DNA from: Acinetobacter populi
GTDB taxonomy: Bacteria > Pseudomonadota > Gammaproteobacteria > Pseudomonadales > Moraxellaceae
Assembly (NCBI RefSeq): GCF_002174125.1
Contig: NZ_NEXX01000006.1
Span: 186,001 to 250,000, forward strand
Direction of reading: 5' to 3'
DNA: 64,000 nucleotides
Part shown: positions 8,906-18,743 of the stretch, one piece after another
Position numbering within the stretch: the stretch's first letter is position 1
How the letters are laid out: each line of letters opens with the position of its first letter
Made by a program: the position numbers and the translations under genes
The notes under the pieces: generated by a model
The model's input: the letters and a program-made list of their open reading frames with translations, nothing else
What the model was told of the DNA's origin: nothing
Databases searched by the model: none

Positions 8906-11359
8906 TTAAAAAGTACGCCCGATTTCAAATTGAATCGTTTTAGTATCATCACCTTTTTTATCGTTAAGCGGATAAGCATAACTTAATGATAATGGTCCGA
9001 TCATGGTAATCCACGTAAAGCCAATACCTGCACTATAACGCATTTCTTTAAAGTCAAAATCATATTGACTTGAGGTTGTATCAAAAACCTGACCACCTTC
9101 AATAAACATGACAGGACGAACCTGCCGTGCCCAATCACCTTTGGTCGGCAATGGTAAAACAAGCTCTACACCAGCTTGCACTAAAGCATTACCACCGACT
9201 TCTTCCGGATCTGGATCAGTTGAATTGGTTTGCTCATAAATAACAGAATCATATTTTGGACCCAGTGTATTGGAATCATAACCACGCACGGAGCCATAAC
9301 CACCCGCAAAGAAGTTTTTATAGAATGGCAAATCATGACCATAACCCAACTTACCATAACCACGTAAAACAAAATTACGCCATAAAGGTAAATAAGCCTG
9401 TGTATCATAGGTTACTTTTTGGTACTCAACATCACTGCCAGGCAATGCTACATCAAGGCTAACCCGATGGTAAGAACCTTTGGTCGGGAAAACTGGTCTA
9501 TCTAACGTATTATATGCCCATGATAAATTTAGGTTATAGGTTAAATATTCACCCTGAAATTCACTTTCATAAGTTTCAATCGTGCCACTACATACATAGT
9601 CTGTAGTGTCCCCATCGCCATCACTATCATCTTTATCTACCACCCAGTCACCGGTACAATAGGTACTGCTTCCTGTGGCTTTACCCTCATGAGCTAATAG
9701 ATAATCACGAACATAAGTCGATACATAAGGACCTGTTGTTACTTTGGTTTTATCCACATTCAAGGTCGCACTGATACTTTGGTTTTCATCCAGCGGATAA
9801 CCAAAGGTTAACGATCCACCTAGTGAGTCCGTCACATAGTTACTGACGTTATAATCATCACTTAACTTGGTTTTACGATAATAGACGTTATAACCACGAC
9901 TAATCCCATCAAGGGTAAAATATGGATCATAAATATTTAAATTATAATAATCGAGCGTATCGGAACGGGATAAATCAATCGATACCCGGTTCCCGGTTCC
10001 CATAAAGTTGGTTTGGCTTAAACCAAGCTGATAGGTCACACCACCGCTCTGTGAATATCCCACGGCAATGGTACTTGTTCCAGAATGCTGTTCTTCAACT
10101 GCAACATCCAGATCGACCTGATCCGGGGAGTTCGGTACACGCGTTGGTTTGATATCCACTGTTTTAAAGAAACCAGTACGTTCCAGACGCACCTTTGACA
10201 AATCAATTTTTTCATTACTTGCCAATGCGCCTTCCATTTGACGCATTTCACGACGTAACACATCATCGGCAGTTTTATTATTACCAGTAAAGTTGATACG
10301 ACGCACCGTGACTTGTTGACCCGGATTAATATAATAATTTAAATCGACAGTTTTTGTTTCGCCATTGATTTCAGGCACCACATTCACTTCGGCAAAGTAA
10401 TAACCTGCATTACCATATTTACGTAATAATAATTGCTTGACTGCATTCACTTTGGCCTGTGAATAAGTTTCACCTGCTTTAAATAGTTGTAAAGCCTCTA
10501 ACTCTTTATCCGGGAATAAAACATCCCCTAAAAATTTGGTTTCACCAAATTTAAATTGCTCACCTTCATCTACGCCCACTTCGATAAAAATATTCTTCTT
10601 ATCTTCGCTAATATCCAGCTGTGAGTTGGTTACGGTAAAGTTGATATAACCATCATTGAGATACATCGCACGCAAGGCTTCAAGACTGGCTGTCATTTTT
10701 TCTTTTGCGTAACGGTCATTCCGTGTCAGGATAGAAGACCATGAGCTCTCTTTTACTGCAAATGCGCGTTCAATATCACTTTCTTTAAATACGGTATTGC
10801 CAATCACGTTAATGCTGACAACTTTAGCCGCAGAACCTTCATAAAATTTAAGTTTTAAATCCACCCGGTTATTCGGACGGGCAATTGTTTCGACCTGTAC
10901 ATCCGCATTATAACGTCCCTGCTGGGTGTATTGCTGTTCCAGTTCGTTTTCAATATTTTGTAAAACAGACTTTTGTAAAACTTCACCTTCACTGATGCCC
11001 ATTTTTTTCAAGCCATCTTGTAAGGCTTCTTTGGGAATAAGTTTGTTGCCTTCCATTTCAATCTTGGCAATTACTGGACGTTCAACAACTTTGAAAACCA
11101 AATTGTTAGCGTTACGCTCTGCCTGAACATCATCAAAATTACCAGAATTGAATAATACACGAACGGCATTTGCAATTGCAGCTTCGTCGATCTGGTCACC
11201 GCTACTGATTGGAATAATATTATATACATTAGCTGGTGTTAAACGGACTAACCCTTCAACCCGAATATCACTCACTTGAAAACTTTCTGCGTGTGCTGTC
11301 TGGACAATTGCCATCGCACTCACTAAAGCTAAAGGCATAAAAAAAGGATTGTGCCGCAT
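8906..11359 (-). CDS. bamA: Outer membrane protein assembly factor BamA
   Basis: BamA is the Omp85-family core of the BAM complex, which folds and inserts beta-barrel proteins in the outer membrane. The protein has a signal peptide (MRHNPFFMPLALVSAMAIVQTAHA), five POTRA domains over about residues 25-420 (first strand FQVSDIRVEGLVRL) and a 16-strand barrel with VRGYDSNTLGP, a variant of the lid-locking VRGF motif. It ends in the insertion signal FEIGRTF. I chose the ATG at 11359 (817 aa), which has GGAA 9 bases upstream and starts right at the signal peptide; a TTG at 11383 would add eight residues without a ribosome binding site. An extracellular loop around residues 590-620 is rich in aspartate and holds two cysteines. 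Confidence 0.97.
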   Translation of the reverse strand: MRHNPFFMPLALVSAMAIVQTAHAESFQVSDIRVEGLVRLTPANVYNIIPISSGDQIDEAAIANAVRVLFNSGNFDDVQAERNANNLVFKVVERPVIAKIEMEGNKLIPKEALQDGLKKMGISEGEVLQKSVLQNIENELEQQYTQQGRYNADVQVETIARPNNRVDLKLKFYEGSAAKVVSINVIGNTVFKESDIERAFAVKESSWSSILTRNDRYAKEKMTASLEALRAMYLNDGYINFTVTNSQLDISEDKKNIFIEVGVDEGEQFKFGETKFLGDVLFPDKELEALQLFKAGETYSQAKVNAVKQLLLRKYGNAGYYFAEVNVVPEINGETKTVDLNYYINPGQQVTVRRINFTGNNKTADDVLRREMRQMEGALASNEKIDLSKVRLERTGFFKTVDIKPTRVPNSPDQVDLDVAVEEQHSGTSTIAVGYSQSGGVTYQLGLSQTNFMGTGNRVSIDLSRSDTLDYYNLNIYDPYFTLDGISRGYNVYYRKTKLSDDYNVSNYVTDSLGGSLTFGYPLDENQSISATLNVDKTKVTTGPYVSTYVRDYLLAHEGKATGSSTYCTGDWVVDKDDSDGDGDTTDYVCSGTIETYESEFQGEYLTYNLNLSWAYNTLDRPVFPTKGSYHRVSLDVALPGSDVEYQKVTYDTQAYLPLWRNFVLRGYGKLGYGHDLPFYKNFFAGGYGSVRGYDSNTLGPKYDSVIYEQTNSTDPDPEEVGGNALVQAGVELVLPLPTKGDWARQVRPVMFIEGGQVFDTTSSQYDFDFKEMRYSAGIGFTWITMIGPLSLSYAYPLNDKKGDDTKTIQFEIGRTF

Positions 11360-11402
11360 ATTGTTCATTTCCAGTATTTTCAATCAATTAGGTTGAAGTT
11401 CA

Positions 11403-12758
11403 TTACAAACGCATTATGTCGTTAAATAAAGCCAATAGCATCATTGTACCCAACAGCGCCATACCAATTTTTAATCCAAACAATTGCACTTGTTCAGACA
11501 CAGGGCGACCACGCAAAGCTTCGATGATGTAATATACTAGATGTCCACCATCTAGCATAGGAATCGGTAACAAATTTAACACACCAAGACTCACACTCAT
11601 TAATGCCATAAAAGACAAAAAGGTTTGCCAGCCCATTTCTGCACTTTGTCCAGCAACTTTAGCTATGGTGATCGGACCGGATAGATTATCTAGACCAATC
11701 AAGCCCTTAATCATTTTTACAATACCCGTAACAGTCATTACCGAGAGTTGCCAAGTTTTATCAACTGCAACAGAAAAAGCCTGCAAGGGTGTATATTGTA
11801 CTTTCATCAAAAATTCATCTGGAATTTTGTAATGCTCTTGTTTGATTCCAGCACCAATAAATCCAGTTTGATTGCCCATCGCATCTTTTCGTGCCTGTGG
11901 CATAATCTGTAGGTCAACGGATTGTTGATCCCGTAAAACCGTAAAAATCATTAATTTTTCAGGGGATAAGCGAATCTGCTCTACCACCTGATACCAGTCT
12001 TGTACAGGTTGTCCATTAATGGCAGTAATTTTATCTCCAACCTGCATACCTTGACGCAAGGCTGCACCATCTTTTGACAGTTCACCAATAATCGGCTGAA
12101 TATGCGGCTGATAAGGCATAAAACCCAGACTTTGTAATGGAGATTGATTTTGGTCCTGAATAAAGTTTTTGATCGGCAACTGTTTTTGTAGCACCTGTCC
12201 GCCACGCTCAACAGTAATATCCACGGAACCTGTTTCACCCATACGCCCAAGTAAAGCGTAATTTAACTTTTCCCAAGTCGGTGTTGCCTGTGCATCAATC
12301 GCAGTAATTTTGTCTCCTACCCTCAAATCAACCTGAGCCGCAGGACTTTGTTCGATGACCTTGCCAATACGGGTACTTAACTGTTCACTGGCAGGCAAAC
12401 TTAATATCCAGAATAAAATCACTGCCAATAACAAATTAATCAATGGACCAGCAGCAACAATTGCAATCCTTTTCCATGGGGATTGCCGATTAAAAGCCAG
12501 ATGTAGCTGATCTTCGGGGACATTGCCTTCCCTTTCATCAAGCATGCGCACATAACCACCCAATGGCAATGCAGCAAGCCGATACTGAATTCCAGATTTT
12601 TTTGATGTCCATTGGATCAATGTAGGGCCAAAGCCTATAGAATAGACCAGCACTTTTACACCGACACGCCGAGCCACCCAATAATGTCCAAACTCATGTA
12701 TGGCGATTAACGGGCCTAGTAACAAAACTGCTGCGACAATAATAAACAGGATACTCAT
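11403..12758 (-). CDS. rseP: RIP metalloprotease RseP
   Basis: RseP is an inner-membrane site-2 protease that cleaves anti-sigma factors and leftover signal peptides inside the membrane. The 451-aa protein has the zinc motif HEFGH (H21, E22, H25) in its first transmembrane helix, two periplasmic PDZ domains between about residues 110 and 290 (RVGDKITAI twice), and the third zinc ligand in LLPIPMLDGGHL. I chose the ATG at 12758, which overlaps the dxr stop as ATGA and has GGAG 7 bases upstream; the adjacent ATG at 12761 is possible. It sits between dxr and bamA, as in many gamma-proteobacteria. Confidence 0.96.
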   Translation of the reverse strand: MSILFIIVAAVLLLGPLIAIHEFGHYWVARRVGVKVLVYSIGFGPTLIQWTSKKSGIQYRLAALPLGGYVRMLDEREGNVPEDQLHLAFNRQSPWKRIAIVAAGPLINLLLAVILFWILSLPASEQLSTRIGKVIEQSPAAQVDLRVGDKITAIDAQATPTWEKLNYALLGRMGETGSVDITVERGGQVLQKQLPIKNFIQDQNQSPLQSLGFMPYQPHIQPIIGELSKDGAALRQGMQVGDKITAINGQPVQDWYQVVEQIRLSPEKLMIFTVLRDQQSVDLQIMPQARKDAMGNQTGFIGAGIKQEHYKIPDEFLMKVQYTPLQAFSVAVDKTWQLSVMTVTGIVKMIKGLIGLDNLSGPITIAKVAGQSAEMGWQTFLSFMALMSVSLGVLNLLPIPMLDGGHLVYYIIEALRGRPVSEQVQLFGLKIGMALLGTMMLLALFNDIMRL

Positions 12759-13966
12759 CATTGTACTCCGTATTGTCTGATCCACTGTGCCGCTTTATCA
12801 CGGGCACACTGATCCGCAGCCATCACTACATTCAAATCATCATCTGTTGATTCAAACTGACTCTGTTGTAAAACAGCATCTACCAAATTTGCGATATCCA
12901 AGAATTTAATTCTTTCCTGTAAAAAAGCTGCCACAGCGATTTCATTCGCGGCATTTAAAATGCCGGGTGCAGTACCGCCCTCTCGCATACTCTGTCTAGC
13001 CAATTTCAATGCCGGAAATTTATCCAGATCAGGCGGACAAAAATCCAGTGTTTGCACCTCGAATAAATCCAGTGTTTTGACTTGAGTCGAAATACGTTCC
13101 GGCCATGCCAGCGCATGTGCTATCGGTGTACACATATCAGGATTTCCCATCTGTGCCAGTGTTGAACCATCAATATATTGCACCATAGAATGAATGATAC
13201 TTTGTGGATGGATTACAACTGTAACAAAATGTTCTGATATTGCAAATAAATGGCAGGCCTCAATTAATTCTAAACCTTTATTCATCAATGTTGCAGAGTC
13301 TACAGAAATTTTTTGCCCCATTGACCAGTTTGGATGTTTACAGGCTTGTGCAGGTGTCACCTGCTGCATTTGCTCTAGACTAAAATTTAAAAAGGGACCG
13401 CCCGAGGCTGTCAACAATAGACGAGACACCCCAAGCTGTGGTTGTTTATTCTGCTGTCGATGTGAAAAGTATTGCTGAGGTAAACATTGAAAAATGGCAT
13501 TATGCTCGGAATCGACAGGCAAAACCAATGCGCCAGATTTTTTAGCCTCGGCCAGCATGATCTCACCCGCCATCACTAGGGCTTCTTTATTGGCAAGCAA
13601 AACCCGTTTTCCAGCTTTGACTGCTGCTAAAGTTGAAGATAAGCCAGCTGCACCCACAATGGCAGCCATGACCACATCCACTTCTGGTGCAGAGGCAATT
13701 GCCACAAGTCCTGCTTCGTCAACAAGCAACGCTGGTAATTGTTTTAATTGTTTTTGAGTCGCGAGGTCTTTAAATAATGCAACATGACTTTGTGGTAATG
13801 CTACAACTTCAGGCTGAAATTGCAGACAAATATCAACCAGTTCGGCGATTCGATGAAATCCAGAAATCGCATAGAGGTGATATTTATCAGGATGATCAGC
13901 CAAAATTTTAAGTGTGCTCTGACCAATTGACCCTGTTGCACCTAAAATCGCCACAGACTGTTTCAT
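12758..13966 (-). CDS. dxr: 1-deoxy-D-xylulose 5-phosphate reductoisomerase
   Basis: Dxr converts DXP to methylerythritol 4-phosphate with NADPH and metal, the first committed step of the MEP isoprenoid pathway. The 402-aa protein begins with the NADPH-binding loop ILGATGSIGQSTL, followed by LLANKEALVMAG. It contains the metal and substrate region VLPVDSEHNAIFQCL, the flexible loop TASGGPF and the NPNWSMG-like segment HPNWSMGQKISVDSATLMNKGLE. It overlaps rseP at its stop and meets cdsA end to start. The pathway supplies the undecaprenyl precursor used by UppS two genes upstream. Confidence 0.97.
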   Translation of the reverse strand: MKQSVAILGATGSIGQSTLKILADHPDKYHLYAISGFHRIAELVDICLQFQPEVVALPQSHVALFKDLATQKQLKQLPALLVDEAGLVAIASAPEVDVVMAAIVGAAGLSSTLAAVKAGKRVLLANKEALVMAGEIMLAEAKKSGALVLPVDSEHNAIFQCLPQQYFSHRQQNKQPQLGVSRLLLTASGGPFLNFSLEQMQQVTPAQACKHPNWSMGQKISVDSATLMNKGLELIEACHLFAISEHFVTVVIHPQSIIHSMVQYIDGSTLAQMGNPDMCTPIAHALAWPERISTQVKTLDLFEVQTLDFCPPDLDKFPALKLARQSMREGGTAPGILNAANEIAVAAFLQERIKFLDIANLVDAVLQQSQFESTDDDLNVVMAADQCARDKAAQWIRQYGVQ

Positions 13967-14799
13967 TAAATATCAAACCCCAAAATTTTAAATAAATAAA
14001 TACCTGCGGCAAAAACAGGTGCTGCTGCAAGTAAGGAATCGACACGATCCAGCACACCGCCATGTCCCGGTAAAATTCTGCCAGAATCTTTGATACCGGC
14101 ACGGCGTTTGACCATAGATTCCACCAAGTCACCCAACACTGATGCAATCACTGTGATCAGGGACAATAGCATAAAACCTACAAATGGCCAGAAAGATAAA
14201 TCCAAATATAAACTTGATACGATAATGATAATAATCCCTGAAGTCACCAGACCACCAATCAGGCCTTCTATCGACTTATTCGGACTCACCAGCGGCGCCA
14301 GTTTACGCATACCAAATTTCTTACCGACAAAGTAGGCACCACTATCTGCACCCCAAACCAACAAGAATACATACATCAACCACCATGGCGAAAATTCCCA
14401 AAGTGAAAATATTGCCGTCACCGCTGCAATAATTAATAATCCACCTAGAAAATACAGGATTGAATTATACCAGCCATCATATTGTGGATATCGACGCACC
14501 CAGCTCAGACTAACACCCCACACCCCAATCGATGCCAGCCACAATAAAATCCATACATCTTTTAAATATACAATTGAAATCAGTACAATGACTGCAATCA
14601 CAATACCTGACAGCCATGCCTTAGATTTTTGTACAGGTTCAAGATCATTTTTTTGTGGCATTAACTTATACCACTCGTACCCCGCCCCTAGCGCTGCCAA
14701 AGACATTAATACAATCATTGGATAAGGTGCAGTCGTTGCAAACATACAGCTTAAAACGACCGCAACCAGGATTAATGCGGTAACGATCCGCTCTAACAT
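13966..14799 (-). CDS. cdsA: Phosphatidate cytidylyltransferase CdsA
   Basis: CdsA makes CDP-diacylglycerol from phosphatidic acid and CTP in the inner membrane, the branch point of phospholipid synthesis. The 277-aa protein has about eight hydrophobic segments and the full CDP-diglyceride synthetase signature near the C-terminus: SMVKRRAGIKDSGRILPGHG followed by GVLDRVDS. I chose the ATG at 14799, where the first transmembrane helix (LERIVTALILVAVVLS) starts; 26 further in-frame codons upstream run back into uppS and are not membrane-like. It begins 4 bases after the uppS stop. Confidence 0.95.
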   Translation of the reverse strand: MLERIVTALILVAVVLSCMFATTAPYPMIVLMSLAALGAGYEWYKLMPQKNDLEPVQKSKAWLSGIVIAVIVLISIVYLKDVWILLWLASIGVWGVSLSWVRRYPQYDGWYNSILYFLGGLLIIAAVTAIFSLWEFSPWWLMYVFLLVWGADSGAYFVGKKFGMRKLAPLVSPNKSIEGLIGGLVTSGIIIIIVSSLYLDLSFWPFVGFMLLSLITVIASVLGDLVESMVKRRAGIKDSGRILPGHGGVLDRVDSLLAAAPVFAAGIYLFKILGFDI

Positions 14800-14803
14800 A
14801 ATT

Positions 14804-15565
14804 CTAATTCTCTTGTGGATATTGCATCGCTTGAACTTGCTCGGAGGTTTTACCAAACCGACGCTCTCTTCGTGCAAATTTTTTTAATATCTGATCAAAT
14901 TCTTTAATTGTAAAATCCGGCCAGAGTGTTTCTGTAAAGAATAACTCTGCATATGCCGATTGCCACATTAAAAAATTTGATAACCGATAGTCACCACCTG
15001 TACGAATCAGCACATCAACTGCTGGCAGATCACTTAAACATACATGCTGGTTAAACAGATTGACGTCAATTTGTGCAGGTTGCAGAAGCCCTTGCTGGAC
15101 TTGCTCAGCAATTTTCTGTGCAGCCTGAGTAATATCCCACATACCACCATAACTAATCGCAATGGTCAGTGTCATGGTCGTATAATTTGCCGTTTGCGCC
15201 TCTGCATCTGCCATCAAACTGCAAAGTTGAGGCGATAACTTTGTACGATCACCGATAAAACGCAAGGCGATCTGATGTGCATGCATACGTGGAATTTGCT
15301 GATGAATCGCTTCTTCCAGTAAATGCATCAGTAATTCAACTTCTGCAACGGGACGATTCCAGTTTTCACTCGAAAAAGCAAAGATGGTAAGTGCAGAAAT
15401 ACCTGTTTTTCGACAATGCTCTACAATAGGATCAAGCGAGTCTTTACCCGCCCGATGCCCCTCGCCCGATGCAAGTCGATGTTTTTTACCATAACGATTG
15501 TTGCCATCCATAATGATGGCAACATGCTTGGGCAAATGTGGTGACAATAAAGGTTGAGCAATCAA
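14804..15565 (-). CDS. uppS: Undecaprenyl diphosphate synthase UppS
   Basis: UppS condenses farnesyl diphosphate with eight isopentenyl diphosphates to make the C55 carrier for peptidoglycan and surface polysaccharides. The 253-aa cis-prenyltransferase has the catalytic aspartate D20 in AIIMDGNNRYGKKH, the SSENWNRP segment, and RTGGDYRLSNFLMWQSAYAE followed by LWPDF. The motif reads DGNNR instead of the usual DGNGR, a variant I believe is normal in Moraxellaceae. The gene lies 4 bases after frr. Confidence 0.95.
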   Translation of the reverse strand: MIAQPLLSPHLPKHVAIIMDGNNRYGKKHRLASGEGHRAGKDSLDPIVEHCRKTGISALTIFAFSSENWNRPVAEVELLMHLLEEAIHQQIPRMHAHQIALRFIGDRTKLSPQLCSLMADAEAQTANYTTMTLTIAISYGGMWDITQAAQKIAEQVQQGLLQPAQIDVNLFNQHVCLSDLPAVDVLIRTGGDYRLSNFLMWQSAYAELFFTETLWPDFTIKEFDQILKKFARRERRFGKTSEQVQAMQYPQEN

Positions 15566-15569
15566 TGCA

Positions 15570-16124
15570 TTACACCTGCATCAATTCGGCTTCTTTGGCA
15601 GCCAGACGCTTATCCACTTCGGCGATGTATTTATCTGTCAATTTTTGCACATCGTCACCCGCACGACGCTCATCATCTTCAGAAATTTCTTTCTCTTTCA
15701 ACAGATCTTTGACATCGCCCAAAATATCACGACGGATATTACGAATTGCGATTTTGGCATTTTCAGCTTCACTACGTGCCAACTTTTGCATATCACGGCG
15801 TGTTTCTTCAGTCAATGCAGGAAGAGGTACACGAATAGCATCGGCACTAATCGGATTTAAACCTAAATCGCTTTCACGAATAGCTTTATCAATTGCTGAC
15901 ACCATGGTACGTTCAAAAGGTTGAACAATCAGTGTACGTGAATCTTCGACACCGACGTTTGCCACCTGATTTAAAGGGACATCTGAACCATAATAAGGCA
16001 CCATTACGCCATTTAACATCGAAGGATGTGCACGTCCAGTACGCACTTTTGCAAAGCCTTGTTCCAAAGACTCAATGCTTTTTTGCATACGTAGTTCGCC
16101 ATCTTTTTTCAGGTCATTAATCAT
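15570..16124 (-). CDS. frr: Ribosome recycling factor
   Basis: Frr splits post-termination ribosomes together with EF-G. The 184-aa length is typical. The start [20 protein letters not shown] and the region [21 protein letters not shown] match the family, as do [21 protein letters not shown] and the helical C-terminal part with [25 protein letters not shown] lies about 9 bases before the ATG. It follows pyrH after a 71-base gap and leads into uppS, so pyrH-frr-uppS-cdsA form one block. Confidence 0.97.
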   Translation of the reverse strand: MINDLKKDGELRMQKSIESLEQGFAKVRTGRAHPSMLNGVMVPYYGSDVPLNQVANVGVEDSRTLIVQPFERTMVSAIDKAIRESDLGLNPISADAIRVPLPALTEETRRDMQKLARSEAENAKIAIRNIRRDILGDVKDLLKEKEISEDDERRAGDDVQKLTDKYIAEVDKRLAAKEAELMQV

Positions 16125-16195
16125 GGTTAATTCCGCTTCGGTTTTTCAAAATTTAACTATTATAAAGTGATTTAATCAGAAAAGTGTGACTAAAT

Positions 16196-16933
16196 TTATC
16201 TGATTGTACCGTTACTCACGCGAGTACCTTCATTTTCACCCATGACCACCGACAGTAATGAGCCAGACTTGTTCATGTCAAAGACTTGCAATGGCACATC
16301 GTGATCACGGCATAGACAAATGGCTGTCAAATCCATTACACCTAATTTTTCATCTAACACTTGATCAAAAGTTAAATGATCATATTTCACGGCATCTTCA
16401 TATTTATTTGGATCTTTATTATAAACACCGTCTACTTTGGTAGCTTTTAGGATCAATTTGGCTTCAATCTCGATACCACGTAAACATGCTGCGGTATCTG
16501 TTGTAAAGAATGGATTGCCTGTTCCGGCAACGAATACACAAACTTCACCATTATTTAAATGACGAATCGCATCACGACTGGAATACGGTTCAACCACTGT
16601 ACCAATTTCCAGTGCAGACATCAGTCGTGTTTTGATATTACGACGGATTAGTGCATCACGCATCGCCAGACCATTCATTACGGTTGCCAGCATACCCATT
16701 TGGTCACCAGTGACACGTCCTACCAAGCCATCTTTTTGTAATTGACTACCGCGATACAAGTTCCCGCCACCCACGACGATACCGACCTGCACACCCAGAC
16801 CAACCAGATGGGCAATCGCCAGAGACATTTGATCCAGCACAGTTGCATCGATACCCATTTCACGGTTACCGGAAAGCGCTTCACCCGATAGCTTTAACAG
16901 GATGCGTGCATAACGTGGACTTTTTTCGCTCAT
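16196..16933 (-). CDS. pyrH: Uridylate kinase PyrH
   Basis: PyrH phosphorylates UMP to UDP in pyrimidine nucleotide synthesis as a homohexamer of the amino acid kinase fold. The 245-aa protein shows [13 protein letters not shown] at the N-terminus, the GGGNLYRG loop, [20 protein letters not shown] and [20 protein letters not shown] for nucleotide binding. I chose the ATG at 16933, which has TGGAG 7 bases upstream and matches the family start; 11 further in-frame codons precede it. It is the first gene of the minus-strand block that runs down to lpxA. Confidence 0.97.
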   Translation of the reverse strand: MSEKSPRYARILLKLSGEALSGNREMGIDATVLDQMSLAIAHLVGLGVQVGIVVGGGNLYRGSQLQKDGLVGRVTGDQMGMLATVMNGLAMRDALIRRNIKTRLMSALEIGTVVEPYSSRDAIRHLNNGEVCVFVAGTGNPFFTTDTAACLRGIEIEAKLILKATKVDGVYNKDPNKYEDAVKYDHLTFDQVLDEKLGVMDLTAICLCRDHDVPLQVFDMNKSGSLLSVVMGENEGTRVSNGTIR

Positions 16934-17057
16934 ATTTCTACTCCAAAGGGATTTCTTTAAAATCATTTATAGTTTTGCCATCTAGATAGATGGCATTGTA
17001 TAGGGTTATATCTCAAAATTTACTGACAGCAATGTGCAATCATGCATGTTCAGACAG

Positions 17058-18395
17058 TCAACATGTTCTGATGAGTTTTGCAAATAAGTCATACTCATCA
17101 GCATCGGTAATTTCCACTTCGAGTAGATCGCCTGCTTTAATGGCATTACGATCAATGTCCTCAACAAAGACATTACCATCAATTTCCGGTGCATCTGCAT
17201 ATGATCTGGCCACCGCAACCGGATATTCATCTTCCAGATCATCCACCAGCACAGTCATTCTTTGACCAATACGTTTTTTCAGTTTTGCCGCAGAAATTTC
17301 CTGTTGAACCTGCATAAAACGCTCAAAACGATCCTGCTTAACCTCTTCCGGTACATGATCAGGCAAATCATTAGCAGGCGCACCTTCAATCGCAGAATAA
17401 GTAAAACAGCCCACGCGATCGAGTTGTGCTTCTTTTAGCCATTCCAATAAATATTGAAAGTCTTCTTCGGTTTCGCCAGGGAAACCCACCACAAAAGTCG
17501 AACGTAACACCAGTTCCGGGCACTTTTCTCGCCAGGTTTTGATTCGTTCCAATGTATTTTCACTATGAGCTGGTCGTTTCATGTTCTTTAGAACACTAGG
17601 ACTGGCGTGTTGAAAAGGAATATCCAGATAAGGCAAGATTTTGCCTTTTGCCATCAAGTCAATGGCTGCATCAACGTGCGGATAAGGATAAACATAATGT
17701 AGACGCACCCAGATTCCCAGTTGCCCCAATGCTTCGCATAAATCTAGAAATTTGGTTTTGAGCGGCTGTCCATTCCAGAAATCTAGCTTGTATTTGGTAT
17801 CGACACCATACGCCGAGGTATCCTGTGAAATCACCAATAATTCTTTTACACCAGCACGTTTTAATGCCTGCGCCTCATCCATGACACTGCCAATTGGACG
17901 AGACACCAGATCACCCCTTAAACTCGGAATGATACAGAAGGTACAACGGTGGTTACAGCCTTCTGAAATTTTTAAATAGGCATAATGTTTTGGTGTCAAG
18001 CGGATACCCTGCTCCGGCACCAGATCAACAAAAGGATTATGTTTTGGCGGTGGCGGCACATACTCATGTACAGCTTCCATCACATCACTATAGGCAGCAG
18101 CACCAGTGACTTTTAGGACATTGGGATGCATTGAACGAATCTTGTCTTCGTCCTTGCCCAAACAACCTGTAACGATAACTTTACCATTTTCACTAATGGC
18201 CTCCCCAATTGCGTCCAAAGACTCCTGCACTGCCGATTCGATAAAACCACAGGTATTGACAACAACAAGGTCTGCACCTTCATAATCTTGCGCAACCTGA
18301 TAACCTTCAGTTCTTAATTGCGTCAAAATACGCTCAGAATCAACCAGCGCCTTAGGACAACCTAAAGAGACAAAGCCTACTTTGGGGGATTTCAT
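17058..18395 (-). CDS. rimO: Ribosomal protein S12 methylthiotransferase RimO
   Basis: RimO is a radical SAM enzyme that adds a methylthio group to an aspartate of ribosomal protein S12. The 445-aa protein has the N-terminal UPF0004 cluster cysteines C13, C49 and C78, the radical SAM cluster motif C147-x3-C151-x2-C154 in [13 protein letters not shown], and a C-terminal TRAM domain. GGAG lies 9 bases before the ATG. It is separated from pyrH by 124 bases and from the divergent ntrB by 348 bases. Confidence 0.96.
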   Translation of the reverse strand: MKSPKVGFVSLGCPKALVDSERILTQLRTEGYQVAQDYEGADLVVVNTCGFIESAVQESLDAIGEAISENGKVIVTGCLGKDEDKIRSMHPNVLKVTGAAAYSDVMEAVHEYVPPPPKHNPFVDLVPEQGIRLTPKHYAYLKISEGCNHRCTFCIIPSLRGDLVSRPIGSVMDEAQALKRAGVKELLVISQDTSAYGVDTKYKLDFWNGQPLKTKFLDLCEALGQLGIWVRLHYVYPYPHVDAAIDLMAKGKILPYLDIPFQHASPSVLKNMKRPAHSENTLERIKTWREKCPELVLRSTFVVGFPGETEEDFQYLLEWLKEAQLDRVGCFTYSAIEGAPANDLPDHVPEEVKQDRFERFMQVQQEISAAKLKKRIGQRMTVLVDDLEDEYPVAVARSYADAPEIDGNVFVEDIDRNAIKAGDLLEVEITDADEYDLFAKLIRTC

Positions 18396-18523
18396 TTACA
18401 CACACTCCGATAGAATGCGCATATTGTAAGGCGTTTTTCCACAGAAAAATAGTCAAAGCATGTATAAGCCAATATGTTACATTATGGTGCATAATTTTAC
18501 TTTACAAAAATAAGCTTCAAAAT

Positions 18524-18546
18524 AGTGCAAAAATAAATCATGCACT
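18524..18546. repeat. AGTGCA-N11-TGCACT inverted repeat upstream of ntrBC
   Basis: Perfect 6-bp arms AGTGCA (18524-18529) and TGCACT (18541-18546) lie in the 348-base space between rimO and ntrB. Further GTGCA half sites are at 18487-18491, 18584-18588 and 18621-18625. Apart from this and a candidate promoter, the spacer is A+T-rich and holds no ORF that I can support. Confidence 0.45.
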
Positions 18547-18631
18547 TTATTCTTTATCTTTACTTCTATTTAATGGAAAAACCGTGCAAATACTGCAATT
18601 CTATATAGTGTCTTGTTTTAGTGCATATTTA

Positions 18632-18659
18632 TTGACTTAGAGAATAGTTGGCGTATTTT
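18632..18659 (+). promoter_or_regulatory. Candidate sigma-70 promoter of ntrBC
   Basis: TTGACT (18632-18637) is followed after 16 bases by TATTTT (18654-18659), about 85 bases before the ntrB start. It is a reasonable but not unique match in A+T-rich DNA. Confidence 0.35.
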
Positions 18660-18743
18660 TTGCTTCCAATTCATAGTCTGATGATAAGCATTTACGGTAT
18701 TGTTTGATTTATGCGCTATTTTAACTCTTGGAACCGCTAACTT

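Noticed and set aside
18572..18588. Possible sigma-54 promoter (TGG...TGCA) upstream of ntrB
   Set aside because: The GG and GC elements are 9 rather than 10 bases apart and the surrounding consensus is poor.
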